Part shown: positions 51,944 through 60,972 of the stretch, piece by piece
Numbering within the stretch: the first letter of the stretch is position 1
How the letters are laid out: each line of letters opens with the position of its first letter
Source: 20CM-2-55-15 sp963738025
GTDB taxonomy: Bacteria > Acidobacteriota > Terriglobia > 20CM-2-55-15
Assembly (NCBI GenBank): GCA_963738025.1
Contig: CAVTWA010000031.1
Location: 469,264-533,263 of the forward strand
Direction of reading: 5' to 3'
DNA: 64,000 nucleotides
Translations under genes and position numbers: made by a program
Notes under the pieces: model-generated
What the model saw: the letters and a program-made list of their open reading frames with translations, nothing else
Told to the model about the DNA's origin: nothing
The model's database searches: none

Positions 51944-53658
51944 ACCTTTGCGCCTTTGAATGCCAGCATTTCTTCGACCGGTCTGGCATTGAGCACGCGA
52001 TCCTTCTCGATCCAGCCGCGTTGCGCGGTGGCCACGCCATAGGGCAAGTTCAATAAATCGTCGTAATTGTGTGAATCCGTGCTGATGATGACATGCACGC
52101 CCATTTCACGCGCCTTGCGGCAATGCGTATCGTTCAGATCCAGCCGATGAAAGTTCGAATTCACTTCCAGGCATGTGCGTGTGCGTGCGGCTTCCTTCAT
52201 GATGGCATCGAAATCCAGTTCGTAAGGTTCGCGGTCTCCGAGCAGTCGTCCCGTGGGATGGCCGATGACGCGGACGTAAGGATTCTGCATCGCCCGAACG
52301 ACGCGCATTGTTAGTTTTTCCCGGTCCTGATTGAATCCGGAATGAACGGATGCCACCACAAAGTCGAGTTTTGCCAGGAGTTCGTCGGGGTAGTCGATCG
52401 TGCCGTCCTGCCGGATATCGGCTTCCGTACCGGCCAGCACGCGGATATCGGCGTACTTGGCGTCAAGAGCGCGGCATTCGTCGGTGTGTTTCATGAGATC
52501 GTCGTCCGAGAGGCCGCCCGCCACGCCGAGTGATTTGGAATGATCGGTAATGGCGACATATTTATATCCCCGTTTTCGCGCCGCCTCGACCATTTCCTCT
52601 GCCGTGTATTTCCCGTCACTCCAGGTGGTGTGCATGTGAAGATCACCGCGGATATCCTCCAGTTCGATGATATCGGGCAGCTGGCCCTGAGCCGCCGCTT
52701 CCATCTCACCCCAATCCTCACGCAGCACCGGCGGTATGAATGGCAAACCGAGCTTTTCGAAGATCTCTTCCTCTTCGGCGCCGCAAAGGCATTTGTCATT
52801 GGCATCGAACAGTCCGTATTCGTTCAGCTTGAGTCCCTGTTTGATGGCACGCTCACGCATGCGGATGTTATGCGCCTTCGACCCGGTGAAGTAGTGCATC
52901 GCAGCACCCCATGCCTTGACCTCGACAACCCGCAGATCGACTTGCAGATCGTCCTGCACCCGAACGGACGCCTTTGTCCCGCCCTGCGCCAGCACGGACT
53001 CGATGAAGGGCATGGAAAGAAACGCTTTCATGGTCTTCTCGACATCGGTCGATGCGGCGAGAATGTCGACGTCGTGCACGATTTCCTTCATCCGGCGGAG
53101 ACTGCCGGCATACGCCACACGTTCGGCGTGCTCCCGGAGATAGCCGCAGAGTTGAGTTGCGATCGGCATCGTCCGGCCCAGCAAATAATTGCCACGGCGC
53201 CGGCGATAGACCTCGATCCCTTTCAGGATGTTCTCGATGGTCTTTTGTTTGAATCCTGGAACCCCGAGTAGCTTGTCCGTTTTACAAAGCGCATCCAGCT
53301 CTTCGATCGTCTGAATCTTGAATCGGTCGTAAATTTCTTTTGCCGTCTTGGGACCTACGCTGGGAATTTCGACGATCTTTGCCAGCCCCAGGGGAACGTC
53401 TTGCTTCAATTCCTCATGAAATTGAATCTTCCCGGTGCGGATGTACTCATCGATTTTGCTCGCGAGGTCTTCGCCAATGCCCGAAACGTTTCGCAGCGTC
53501 CCGCTCACAGCCAGCGTCTCGATATTGTCCGCCAGTCCCCCGATGTTGATCGCGGCCCTGCGGTATGCACGCACACGAAAGGGGTTTGCGCCTTGAATTT
53601 CCAGAAGATCGGCAATTTGATTAAAAATGAAAGAAACCTCAAGATTCCGCATGCCCAA
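51940..53658 (-). CDS. polX: Family X DNA polymerase with PHP domain
   Basis: 572 residues, full length. Helix-hairpin-helix part: LRNVSGIGEDLASKIDEYIRTGKI and IPSVGPKTAKEIYDRF. The polymerase palm has YAGSLRRMKEIVHDVDILAA (GS and DxD). The PHP domain begins DLHMHTTWSDGKYTAEEMVEAARKRGYKYVAITDHS with the metal-binding HMH and DH, and ends ISTDSHN. PolX fills small gaps in base-excision repair and has 3'-5' exonuclease in the PHP domain. It is transcribed together with queG downstream. Confidence 0.96.
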   Translation of the reverse strand: MGMRNLEVSFIFNQIADLLEIQGANPFRVRAYRRAAINIGGLADNIETLAVSGTLRNVSGIGEDLASKIDEYIRTGKIQFHEELKQDVPLGLAKIVEIPSVGPKTAKEIYDRFKIQTIEELDALCKTDKLLGVPGFKQKTIENILKGIEVYRRRRGNYLLGRTMPIATQLCGYLREHAERVAYAGSLRRMKEIVHDVDILAASTDVEKTMKAFLSMPFIESVLAQGGTKASVRVQDDLQVDLRVVEVKAWGAAMHYFTGSKAHNIRMRERAIKQGLKLNEYGLFDANDKCLCGAEEEEIFEKLGLPFIPPVLREDWGEMEAAAQGQLPDIIELEDIRGDLHMHTTWSDGKYTAEEMVEAARKRGYKYVAITDHSKSLGVAGGLSDDDLMKHTDECRALDAKYADIRVLAGTEADIRQDGTIDYPDELLAKLDFVVASVHSGFNQDREKLTMRVVRAMQNPYVRVIGHPTGRLLGDREPYELDFDAIMKEAARTRTCLEVNSNFHRLDLNDTHCRKAREMGVHVIISTDSHNYDDLLNLPYGVATAQRGWIEKDRVLNARPVEEMLAFKGAKV

Positions 53659-53689
53659 ATGATAACAAGGTGTGAATGAAATAGCGCCG

Positions 53690-53875
53690 GAGCGCGTAAG
53701 AAGAGAGCCCGGTCGTCCGGCTGGGAAAAAACCAGCGAACGTTCGAGGCCCAGAGGGCCGAAAGATTGATGCGACTGATCTTACGCCCCTCCTGGGCGCG
53801 TTATGACGGATACAAAAGTCCCGGCCTGCGGCCGGGGCCAGGTTCTAACGGCCCTCCGGGTCTATTTCATTAACA
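53690..53875. repeat. Dispersed composite palindrome block, copy C
   Basis: GCGCCGGAGCGC near 53683, GGCCCAGAGGGCC near 53749, CCCGGCCTGCGGCCGGGG near 53820 and GGCCCTCCGGGTCTATTTCATT near 53850, in reverse order to 13907-13998. The gap 53659-54023 holds no gene; a C-GGAGAG start and A/T-rich run near 53976 precede the TonB gene. Confidence 0.65.
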
Positions 53876-54059
53876 ACTTCAAGACCCTGGAGAGTTGCTT
53901 GCTATGCATATCTGGCCGATTTTCTGGACGGGAAGAGGCCAACCAACAACAGGCAAGGTGGGCAGCGCGCACCACTTTTTTTTAGTAAGATGGACACGGT
54001 TTTAAACGAGGTATAGAAAGACATTGCATGAAACCGCCCCAAACAAGAGTGACGCCAGA

Positions 54060-55181
54060 ATGAAAGGGCAGCGCGAGACTGGGGCGGTTCGCACAGCCGG
54101 CGGCACCAAAGCGTCATCTCATAACGTTGAAATTTTCCAGTGTCTGGATCACCCCGACTCCCGGCGCGATGCGTTTGGAGTGAGCCTGATCGTTCACGCC
54201 GTCCTCATTACGGTACTCGTCATCGTTCCGTTGTTCTTCACTGACTCGTTGAAGCTCAGCTACAACGTCGTTACGCTCGCTCCGCCCATGCCAAAGATAG
54301 AGCCGCTGGTTGCAACGACTTGGACTCCTGTCTCGAAGCCAAAAGAACTTCGGCTCCCTGTTCAACCGGCGGTGAGTCCGCCAATCGTGGTCGAACAGCC
54401 GCACAAACCGGACGTTCCGAAAAAACCGGACGTTCTGCCCAAAATCGAGCCGCCCGAAGCGCCGGCCCCGGCGCTGTCGAATGTGCCGCACATCGAGGCG
54501 CCTAAGGTCGCCGTTGCACCTCCAACGGCCCCGAAGCCGGAGATAAAAACCGGAGTTTTCGCGAAAGCGGAAGACACCGCCGTGACCACAAATGTTTCGC
54601 CGCGGAATGTTCAGACCGGCGGCTTTGGCGATCCGAATGGATTGCCGGCGAAGACTTCAGACCGCACTGCAAACATCGCCAGCGTTGGAGCGTTCGATCT
54701 CCCCGCCGCCTCCGGCGCAGGGAACGGCACGGGTGGAAAGTCCGGGGTTCGCGGCATCGTGGCGGATACCGGATTTGGCGCTGCCGCCGCACCATTGAGT
54801 GCGCGATCCGCGACAGGAATCGGCGACCGAGCCGTACGGCAAGGCGGGTTCGAACAGGCTCAAGCCGCATCACCCGCTGTCGCCGCAAAGAAGAATGACT
54901 CTGGTCCGCCGGATAAGCCGGCGGAAATTATTTCCAAACCACGACCGGAATACACTGAGGAAGCGCGCAAACTCCGCCTGGAAGGAGAGGTTCTGGTGCG
55001 TGTCCTGTTTAAGTCGACCGGCGAGATCTCCGTTCTTGAACTCACACGAGGCCTCGGACACGGCCTCGACGAAAATGCGATCCGCGCCGCTCAACAGATC
55101 CGGTTCAAGCCGGCGATGCGCGGAAGCCAAGCGATGGATTCAACGGCTACCGTTCACATCACGTTCCAGTTGGCGTTCTGA
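54060..55181 (+). CDS. Energy transducer TonB-family protein
   Basis: 373 residues from the ATG at 54060 (a TTG at 54024 is possible). Residues about 35-65 contain the single TM (GVSLIVHAVLITVLVIVPLFF), followed by a long Pro/Lys-rich periplasmic linker (VEQPHKPDVPKKPDVLPKIEPPEAP) and the TonB C-terminal domain: PEYTEEARKLRLEGEVLVRVLFKSTGEISVLELTRGLGHGLDENAIRAAQQIRFKPAM. It couples the proton motive force to outer-membrane receptors. No exbB/exbD or receptor is close by. A 23-bp gap leads to the M48 peptidase gene, which may be co-expressed. Confidence 0.88.
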   Translation: MKGQRETGAVRTAGGTKASSHNVEIFQCLDHPDSRRDAFGVSLIVHAVLITVLVIVPLFFTDSLKLSYNVVTLAPPMPKIEPLVATTWTPVSKPKELRLPVQPAVSPPIVVEQPHKPDVPKKPDVLPKIEPPEAPAPALSNVPHIEAPKVAVAPPTAPKPEIKTGVFAKAEDTAVTTNVSPRNVQTGGFGDPNGLPAKTSDRTANIASVGAFDLPAASGAGNGTGGKSGVRGIVADTGFGAAAAPLSARSATGIGDRAVRQGGFEQAQAASPAVAAKKNDSGPPDKPAEIISKPRPEYTEEARKLRLEGEVLVRVLFKSTGEISVLELTRGLGHGLDENAIRAAQQIRFKPAMRGSQAMDSTATVHITFQLAF

Positions 55182-55203
55182 ACGGTTGCGATGAAGAGGT
55201 GAA

Positions 55204-56877
55204 ATGAAGCGCAGATTTTTTTCAATGCTGGCAGTTGCGGCTGCCATATCCGCCGTCACTGTCCTGACCGAATACGCGCAGACCCCGGCGGAACCCAATC
55301 CGTCGGGACTCCGTGCGGATCAGGTTGTCGATCGCATGGTTCAGCGCGAACGCGAGCTGCTGCGTTCCTTATCCACTTACACACCGCTGGTCGAAACATA
55401 CATTCAGAACATGCAACCCGATCGCGAACTGGGCGCCGTACCGATAAGCGACAGATATTTTCTCGCCAAGCTCGACCTCAAGAATGGCGTCCGCGACAAT
55501 TCCCTGCTTCCTGCTCCGGGGTTTGCCGCTAAAACCAAGTCGGTGCTGACATCGATCTTCTCGATTCAATTCCTGCCTCGCGGCTTCGCGAGCATGATTC
55601 TCATCGAAGACAAGAACTTCGATCGCGCTAATTACGATTTCACGTACGTCCGGCAGGAGTTTTTAGGAGAAGTCCGCTGCCTCGTGTTCGATGTGAAGCC
55701 GAAAGGCAAAGCGCAGAGAGCAAAATTCATCGGCAGGATCTGGGCTGAAGATCACGATTTCAACATTGTCCGGATCAACGGAACCTACGCACCGTCATCT
55801 GCTTCCACCAATTATTTTCATTTCGACAGCTGGCGGGAAAACCTGGCAGCAGGCTTGTGGCTGCCGACCTACGTATATACGGAAGAGTCGGACGTCCCTT
55901 ACTTCATGGGGACGCGAAAGCTCCAGTTCAAAGGGCAAACACACCTCTGGGGTTATAACATCGGTCGCGGCAACCAGCAGCAGGAACTGACAGCAGTGTC
56001 GGTCGAATCGGATCGCGTTCAGGACAGCCATGACTCCGTCGAAGTACCAACGCCTGTTCAGAGTTTGCGCGCCTGGGAACGGCAGGCTGAAGACAACACG
56101 CTCGAGAGAATCGAACGCGCAGGTTTACTAGCGCCGGCGGGGCCGGTCGATCAGGTCATGCAGACCGTGCTTAACAATCTGGAAGTCACAAATAATCTGG
56201 AAATCGAACCCGGGGTTCGCGCGCGCGTTTTGCTGACCATGCCGCTGGAGTCCTTTACCGTCGGTCATACGGTTGTGCTGAGCCGGGGACTGATCGACGT
56301 TCTGCCGGACGAAGCCAGCCTGGCGACCATATTGGCCCATGAGCTCGCGCACATCGCACTGGGACACCAGATCGATACGAAGTATTCCTTCAATGACCGC
56401 CTGCTGTTCGAGGATACAGAAACATTCAAGTGGCTCTCCCTGAAGCGTGATGAGAAAGAAGAAGCCGAAGCGGACAGCAAAGCGGCCGAGTTCATGAAAG
56501 CGTCACCCTACAAGGATAAGCTCGGCAACGCCGGCCTTTTTCTGCAGGCACTCGCAGTGCGCGCTCCAAAGCTGCCGAATCTCCTGGAGCCGCACCTCGG
56601 AAATTTCATTGCGCACGGAAGAAAAGTCCAGCGAATGACAGAGCTGATGGCCGTGGCCCCGGCGTTGGAGATGAAAAAAACGGAACAGATCGCCGCACTG
56701 CCGTTGGGCAGCCGTCTTCACGTGGACTCGTGGGACAATCACGTCGAACTGATTTCAACGAAATCCCCGGCGCCGCAGTTCGCGCGCGAAAAGATTCCGT
56801 TCGAGGTCGCTCCCGTACTGCTTTACCTGAAGCGGCAAAACGGCGTCGCACCGGCGAGTCAGGCTCTGACCAAGTGA
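55204..56877 (+). CDS. M48 family metallopeptidase, secreted
   Basis: 557 residues with a signal peptide (MKRRFFSMLAVAAAISAVTVL). The zinc site HELAHIALGHQ is at about residue 380, with the third ligand Glu in EKEEAEADSKAAEF. The first 300 residues are an unassigned beta-rich region (LVETYIQNMQPDRELG, FIGRIWAEDHDFNIVRINGTY, RENLAAGLWLPTYVYTEE) like outer-membrane lipoprotein-sorting domains. Proteins of this type act in envelope quality control. The stop codon abuts the topoisomerase IB stop on the opposite strand with no gap. Confidence 0.88.
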   Translation: MKRRFFSMLAVAAAISAVTVLTEYAQTPAEPNPSGLRADQVVDRMVQRERELLRSLSTYTPLVETYIQNMQPDRELGAVPISDRYFLAKLDLKNGVRDNSLLPAPGFAAKTKSVLTSIFSIQFLPRGFASMILIEDKNFDRANYDFTYVRQEFLGEVRCLVFDVKPKGKAQRAKFIGRIWAEDHDFNIVRINGTYAPSSASTNYFHFDSWRENLAAGLWLPTYVYTEESDVPYFMGTRKLQFKGQTHLWGYNIGRGNQQQELTAVSVESDRVQDSHDSVEVPTPVQSLRAWERQAEDNTLERIERAGLLAPAGPVDQVMQTVLNNLEVTNNLEIEPGVRARVLLTMPLESFTVGHTVVLSRGLIDVLPDEASLATILAHELAHIALGHQIDTKYSFNDRLLFEDTETFKWLSLKRDEKEEAEADSKAAEFMKASPYKDKLGNAGLFLQALAVRAPKLPNLLEPHLGNFIAHGRKVQRMTELMAVAPALEMKKTEQIAALPLGSRLHVDSWDNHVELISTKSPAPQFAREKIPFEVAPVLLYLKRQNGVAPASQALTK

Positions 56878-58014
56878 TTACGACTGCAGGCGCGGTCTAT
56901 GACCGCGCTTCCGGGTGGAGCGCGCACTGCGGGTCCGCTTGCGGATAGCCCGGATCGATTTCTGTAGAGCGCGCTGCAGCGTGATTTTCGCCTTCGGCTT
57001 GGACCAGGCCTTCAACATCCGGGCAAAGGCCTTCTCCCGCCGGGAGCCTTTGGAGGTCGGTTGCATGAGAGTGCCCTGGACGTAGGTTTCGAAAACACCG
57101 GGATGAATGTAGCACTTCCTGCAGACGGCGACCGTGTTCCCCAGTTTTTGCGAAACCATCTCCACGACTCGCGAGAGGTTCCGCTTCGCTTCTCTCTGCG
57201 TCCGAAACGCTTCACATGACGCCAGCGCTTCAATCGCCATCACGGTTCCAGCCCAGGTCCTGAAGTCTTTCGCCGTGAAATCATCGCCGGCGATTTCACG
57301 CAGATATCCATTGACGTCGGTTGATGAAATCGAATGCTGTTCGCCCGCTTCATCGAGATACTGAAACAGTTCATACCCTGGCAGATCGCGGCACCTGCGA
57401 ACGATTCTGGCGAGATGCGGCTCGTCAATGCTGATAGCGTGGCGCTTGCCGCTCTTTCCGCGGAAGTAAAAGTGCACCTTAGAGCCTCGGATATCGACGT
57501 GATGGTCGCGTAACGTCGTGAGACCAAAAGAGTCATTCTGCTTCCGGTACTCCTCATTGCCCACACGAATGAGAGTCATCTTCAGGAGGCGAATGATGGT
57601 GGCGAGCACTTTCTCCTTCGGCAGACCTTGCCGCGCAAGGTCGCGTTTCACGCGGCGGCGAATTCTGGGCAGCACCTTCGCGAAATCGGCCATTCGATCG
57701 AATTTCGTTTCGTCCCGCACCTGCCGCCAGCGCGGATGGTAGCGGTATTGCTTGCGTTTGCGGGCATCACGGCCGACTGCCTGCAGATGCCCTTCCTCGC
57801 TTGGACAGATCCATACCTCGGTCCAGGCGGGAGGAATAGCCAGGGATCGAATTCTGGCCAGCGTGGTCCGATCGCGCAACACGCGGCCTTTCGGGGAGAT
57901 GTAGCGAAAGGCCTTTCCCGTGCCAATGCGGCGGATTCCAGGCACCTGGTCCGTCACATAGCGAAGACCTGCGATTTTGGCGGAAACTACCGGGTTGATG
58001 GCGGGATTTCCCAC
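56878..58014 (-). CDS. DNA topoisomerase IB (poxvirus/eukaryote-like)
   Basis: 378 residues. The N-terminal domain has GIRRIGTGKAFRYISPKGRVLRD and IPPAWTEVWICPSEEGHLQAVGRDARKRKQYRYHPRW; the catalytic core has RVGNEEYRKQNDSFGLTTLRDHHV, FRGKSGKRH and KDFRTWAGT (catalytic Lys/Arg), with the active Tyr near YIHPGVFETY. It relaxes DNA by nicking one strand. The last residues (KRGHRPRLQS) are read from a GCGCGGTCTATGACCGCGC repeat at 56890, so the true C terminus may once have been shorter. It is convergent with the peptidase gene. Confidence 0.93.
   Translation of the reverse strand: MGNPAINPVVSAKIAGLRYVTDQVPGIRRIGTGKAFRYISPKGRVLRDRTTLARIRSLAIPPAWTEVWICPSEEGHLQAVGRDARKRKQYRYHPRWRQVRDETKFDRMADFAKVLPRIRRRVKRDLARQGLPKEKVLATIIRLLKMTLIRVGNEEYRKQNDSFGLTTLRDHHVDIRGSKVHFYFRGKSGKRHAISIDEPHLARIVRRCRDLPGYELFQYLDEAGEQHSISSTDVNGYLREIAGDDFTAKDFRTWAGTVMAIEALASCEAFRTQREAKRNLSRVVEMVSQKLGNTVAVCRKCYIHPGVFETYVQGTLMQPTSKGSRREKAFARMLKAWSKPKAKITLQRALQKSIRAIRKRTRSARSTRKRGHRPRLQS
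56890..56908. repeat. REP-like palindrome inside the topoisomerase 3' end
   Basis: GCGCGGTCTATGACCGCGC, an 8-bp stem with a 3-base loop, lies between the convergent stop codons and inside the last codons of the minus-strand gene. Confidence 0.85.
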
Positions 58015-58073
58015 ACTTACTTGGACGGTACGTCTAACCGATTAGGGATTCGTTTGCAACAAACGGGGGGAAT

Positions 58074-58553
58074 ATGGAAACACTTCTTACGGTCGCAATC
58101 ATTTTGACGACTCTCGCGATCATCGTGCAGGCCGGCATTCTCGTCAGCATGTATCTGATGTCGCGCCGCCTCACCGACAAAGCCGATACTCTGATGACCG
58201 AAAGCCAAAAACTGATGGCGCCGCTGGAAACGATTACGAACAATCTGAAGACCGTCTCGACCGATCTGGCCGAAAGCGGCAAGCTGGCGCGCGACGAGAT
58301 GGTCCACGTCCAGCAGTTCCTCGGCGAGACGCAGCAGAATATTCGGGAACAGATTGTCGAAATCCGCAGCATGGTCCTCGATACCGTGGACGAGGCTCGT
58401 ACGGTGGTCATGCGGCCGGTCCGCGAGTATTCGGCCATCGCGTCCGCGGTCGCCGCAGGCGTGCGCACCTTTTTCTCCGGCCGGAAAAAAGAACCGGTCG
58501 TTGAAGTGGTCGAAACCGAAATCATCATCACCGATAATCAGCCGGCTGCTTAA
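58074..58553 (+). CDS. DUF948-like membrane protein
   Basis: 159 residues. One N-terminal TM (METLLTVAIILTTLAIIVQAGILVSMYL) is followed by a long coiled-coil-like stretch (RRLTDKADTLMTESQKLMAPLETITNNLKTVSTDLAESGKL) and EQIVEIRSMVLDTVDEARTVVMRPVREYSAIASAVAAGVRTFFSG. Such single-pass cytoplasmic coiled-coil proteins occur in many phyla. No enzymatic motif is visible. It is divergent from the topoisomerase gene. Confidence 0.7.
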   Translation: METLLTVAIILTTLAIIVQAGILVSMYLMSRRLTDKADTLMTESQKLMAPLETITNNLKTVSTDLAESGKLARDEMVHVQQFLGETQQNIREQIVEIRSMVLDTVDEARTVVMRPVREYSAIASAVAAGVRTFFSGRKKEPVVEVVETEIIITDNQPAA

Positions 58554-58571
58554 CTGGCCCACGCCATCCAA

Positions 58572-58603
58572 AGCCCTCTTTCTCCGTTTGGGAGGAGAGG
58601 GCT
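58572..58603. terminator. Hairpin terminator
   Basis: AGCCCTCT (58572-58579) and AGAGGGCT (58596-58603) with TCTCC/GGAGG inside and a GTTTG loop. It lies 19 bp after the DUF948 stop. Confidence 0.75.
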
Positions 58604-58663
58604 GAATCCTGTCCTTCCCGCGATCATGAACCGCATGTTATATTTTCGGTTCTTGTCTATCGC

Positions 58664-58736
<73 letters not shown>

Positions 58737-58739
58737 TCA

Positions 58740-59417
58740 AATCAATAACTTACCGACAAGCAACGACCCAGGCACTGCTGATCGAAAATCAGTAGGTAGG
58801 CATCGCGGCTCGATCTTGTTCTTCAACGTGTTACGTTTCCCGTTGTCTTGCAGTTTCCCTTTATTCCCTATTGCCGCTCTCATTGCCGCTCTCATTGCCG
58901 TTTTTCACAGACAACTGAGCGGTTATCCTCGCGGGCGTCGACTTCTATTAGCCTGAAGTTCGCGAGATGGCCGCACAGATTCCCTGGTCCGAAATCGACA
59001 ATCGCAGGACGTTGTGTTCAACCGCCAGGGCGAATTGTTCTTCGTTCCGGTCCGCAAGGAGGTCCGTGCCGAATTTGTGCTGAAGTGAAGAGCGAGCCCA
59101 TGCGCAAAACGCCGAGAAACAAGCCGCACTGGGTTCAGGAGCTCTATCGCGACGGCGGTGAAACGGGTTATGTCTCTCGCAACAAGGTCCTATCTCAGGC
59201 CGATACAACACGGCAATGGAGACGAACCCGGAGTGAATGAGAAAACAATCCTGGTGAGTCATGGTCCGGAACACGAATGTCTATGCCCGTGGGGCGGTGC
59301 GACATGCAGATCATCCACAATCGGGCTGGAGGATTGGCATCGCGTCATCATGAACGCGGAGTTCACAAGCTTAGCAGTGGCGTTTCTCGACTAATCTCTA
59401 TATCAGCCCCACCCGCT
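58740..59417. other. Gene-poor left flank of the island
   Basis: No supported gene. Near 58777-58797 CTGCTGATCGAAAATCAGTAGGT is a degraded tRNA-like segment that shares AATCAGTAGGT with tRNA-Lys. CATTGCCGCTCTCATTGCCG tandem sequence lies at 58871-58905. A short frame ending near 59088 (NRQGELFFVPVRKEVRAEFVLK) reads like the tail of a decayed protein. Confidence 0.45.
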
Positions 59418-59684
59418 TCAACTGCCCTCGATGTGGCGCGTCACTTCTGCTCCGCATCGCGAGCAAAACCCTTGCAGAATCAGATCGCCGCCTTCTATGG
59501 CACCGCGGAAGTCGACTATCGTCGTGCCAGCAGCACACTTCCCGCACCAAACATTCGCCAGCAACCTTCGGCGGAACTCCTCAGGTATTCCCTCCCAGAA
59601 GCGCTTCGCCTGGTGAGTAAAGCGTCGCGAAGGCGCGTCGCTGGCTGCAATTCGCCTCAGTTTCGATCGTGGTCGATTCTCCAT
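59418..59684 (-). CDS. Zinc-ribbon island protein
   Basis: 88 residues: a basic start (MENRPRSKLRRIAAS), FWEGIPEEFRRRLLANVWCGKC, TTIVDFRGAIEGGDLILQGFCSRCGAEVTRHIE. CxxC at about residues 47-50 and CxxCG at about 74-77 form a zinc ribbon around a small beta sheet. I know similar short proteins from genomic islands next to AbiE-type modules but no function. Last gene of the island's minus-strand set, 9 bp after the 293-residue protein. Confidence 0.7.
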   Translation of the reverse strand: MENRPRSKLRRIAASDAPSRRFTHQAKRFWEGIPEEFRRRLLANVWCGKCAAGTTIVDFRGAIEGGDLILQGFCSRCGAEVTRHIEGS

Positions 59685-59693
59685 CGTTCAATC

Positions 59694-60572
59694 TCAAACG
59701 TGAGTTTCTCGTACTCTGCAGCCAACACACTCCAAGACGTCGAGTTTGTTGGGGTCGATCACCTTGACCTCGGCCTCATTGCAAACGAATGTTGTAATGC
59801 GGAGATTGGTCAGCGGCGTGCGTAACTTCACGTAGTTTGGCCCAAACTTCCTTGAGGCGCACCATTCCTCCAATGAATAACCGGAATAGAGGAGCCGCGT
59901 GATCGACGGCTTCAGTTCGAGGCCGGCAGTCTCACAAAGTTTCCCGAGCACGAAGCTCCGGTCTTTAAAGTATCCGGTCTCGGTCCTTGACACATTACAG
60001 TGCGCTCCATTGAAGGACGTGACCGAATCTTCCAAGTTCCGAGAGTGAACCGTCATCAGTCGCGAACGCGTATCCGGGCTCGTCAATCTTTGTAGCGTGA
60101 AGACTCTTGCTTTCTGGACACCTCGATAAAGAACCGCTTCGCCGCGATCGATGAGAGGCTGGGATTCCAGTGCAGCGATCAGATAGCTTCCATGCTGCAT
60201 GGCGATCAGACTTTCGCCCGTCGAGAGATTCAGACCTCGGTGACGGTAGACTCCGAGCGGCGCCGTCACATCCGCCGGACTTGCGCCACCATTTGACAGA
60301 AACAATTGATCGACCGAGCCCCCTCTGGCTCTGTTCCAAAAGTCGAAAAGAAGTTTCACCTCCGGGCCGTCCTTCCACAAACTGCCAAACCAGAAGTGTC
60401 GCCGCACATTCTCACGCGAGTTGAAGATTTCGGGAATGATCCAGGAGTACTGGAAGTAGTAATCCCTTTCAGGCGGGGTGTGCGGAGTGTAAGCGAGTTC
60501 ACCGGCAGCCGCGAGCCACGGCACGAATTGCCCCTCGGTCACCGTAGATGTTGAGAACCTTCGCCGCAGCAT
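59694..60572 (-). CDS. Unknown island protein, possible ADP-ribosyltransferase-like fold
   Basis: 292 residues from the ATG at 60572 (AAGGAG upstream); it begins MLRRRFSTSTVTEGQFVPWLAAAGELAYTPHTPPERDYYFQYSW. Early regions include FWFGSLWKDGPEVKLLFDFWNRARGGS. A later piece, GEAVLYRGVQKARVF, has the YRG triplet seen in ADP-ribosyltransferase toxins, and Ser- and Glu-containing strands follow (ETGYFKDRSFVLGK). The C-terminal half has a LRTPLTNLRITTFVC beta stretch with VLECVGCRV at the end. A firm family call is not possible. It lies between the LexA-like gene and the zinc-ribbon gene. Confidence 0.5.
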   Translation of the reverse strand: MLRRRFSTSTVTEGQFVPWLAAAGELAYTPHTPPERDYYFQYSWIIPEIFNSRENVRRHFWFGSLWKDGPEVKLLFDFWNRARGGSVDQLFLSNGGASPADVTAPLGVYRHRGLNLSTGESLIAMQHGSYLIAALESQPLIDRGEAVLYRGVQKARVFTLQRLTSPDTRSRLMTVHSRNLEDSVTSFNGAHCNVSRTETGYFKDRSFVLGKLCETAGLELKPSITRLLYSGYSLEEWCASRKFGPNYVKLRTPLTNLRITTFVCNEAEVKVIDPNKLDVLECVGCRVRETHV

Positions 60573-60659
60573 GCAATTCCGCTCCTTCACTCCCTCGATA
60601 ACAATGCCTTGGCGTATGAGAGTGCAGAACCTGTCCGCGTCTGCCACGCCCTGCGCAGG

Positions 60660-60899
60660 TTACTTCAGGTCAGGTAATTTCTCGCGGGCGATGCGCAACC
60701 TTATAGATCGTCCCAATCCCGGAGTTCTCTCGATCAGTCCCTTGGACTCCAGCGTGAGCACCATTTGATGCACCGATGGCGGCGTAACCGCAAAATATCG
60801 TTCCATGTCCGCTTCCGCCGGCGCTCGCCCGTTGAGTTTCGTGTAGTAAAAAATAAAAGACAGGTACTGGCCTTGTTTGTCGGTGAACCGTGTTTCCAT
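60660..60899 (-). CDS. LexA-like winged-helix DNA-binding protein
   Basis: 79 residues: METRFTDKQGQYLSFIFYYTKLNGRAPAEADMERYFAVTPPSVHQMVLTLESKGLIERTPGLGRSIRLRI. This is the LexA N-terminal wHTH with TPPSVHQMVLTLESKGLI as recognition helix and wing; the protease half of LexA is absent. A small autonomous regulator of the island is likely. About 75 bp separate it from the AbiEii end, on the same strand. Confidence 0.75.
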   Translation of the reverse strand: METRFTDKQGQYLSFIFYYTKLNGRAPAEADMERYFAVTPPSVHQMVLTLESKGLIERTPGLGRSIRLRIAREKLPDLK

Positions 60900-60972
60900 C
60901 GTTGCTTGCCATTGTAAGCGACGACTGACGCAACGCGGAGCGCTTCAATCGAGAATGTGGGGCGCAATGTCT

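Noticed and set aside
53803..53985. 60-residue ORF
   Set aside because: It runs through the palindromic block and has no start signal or family resemblance.
54024..54059. N-terminal extension of the TonB protein from TTG
   Set aside because: The extra residues carry no conserved feature; the ATG at 54060 is adequate. Left as possible only.
58848..59240. 130-residue ORF near the tRNA that might be an integrase
   Set aside because: No catalytic R...HxxR...Y pattern, Ser/Arg-rich low-information N-terminus read from ATTGCCG repeats.
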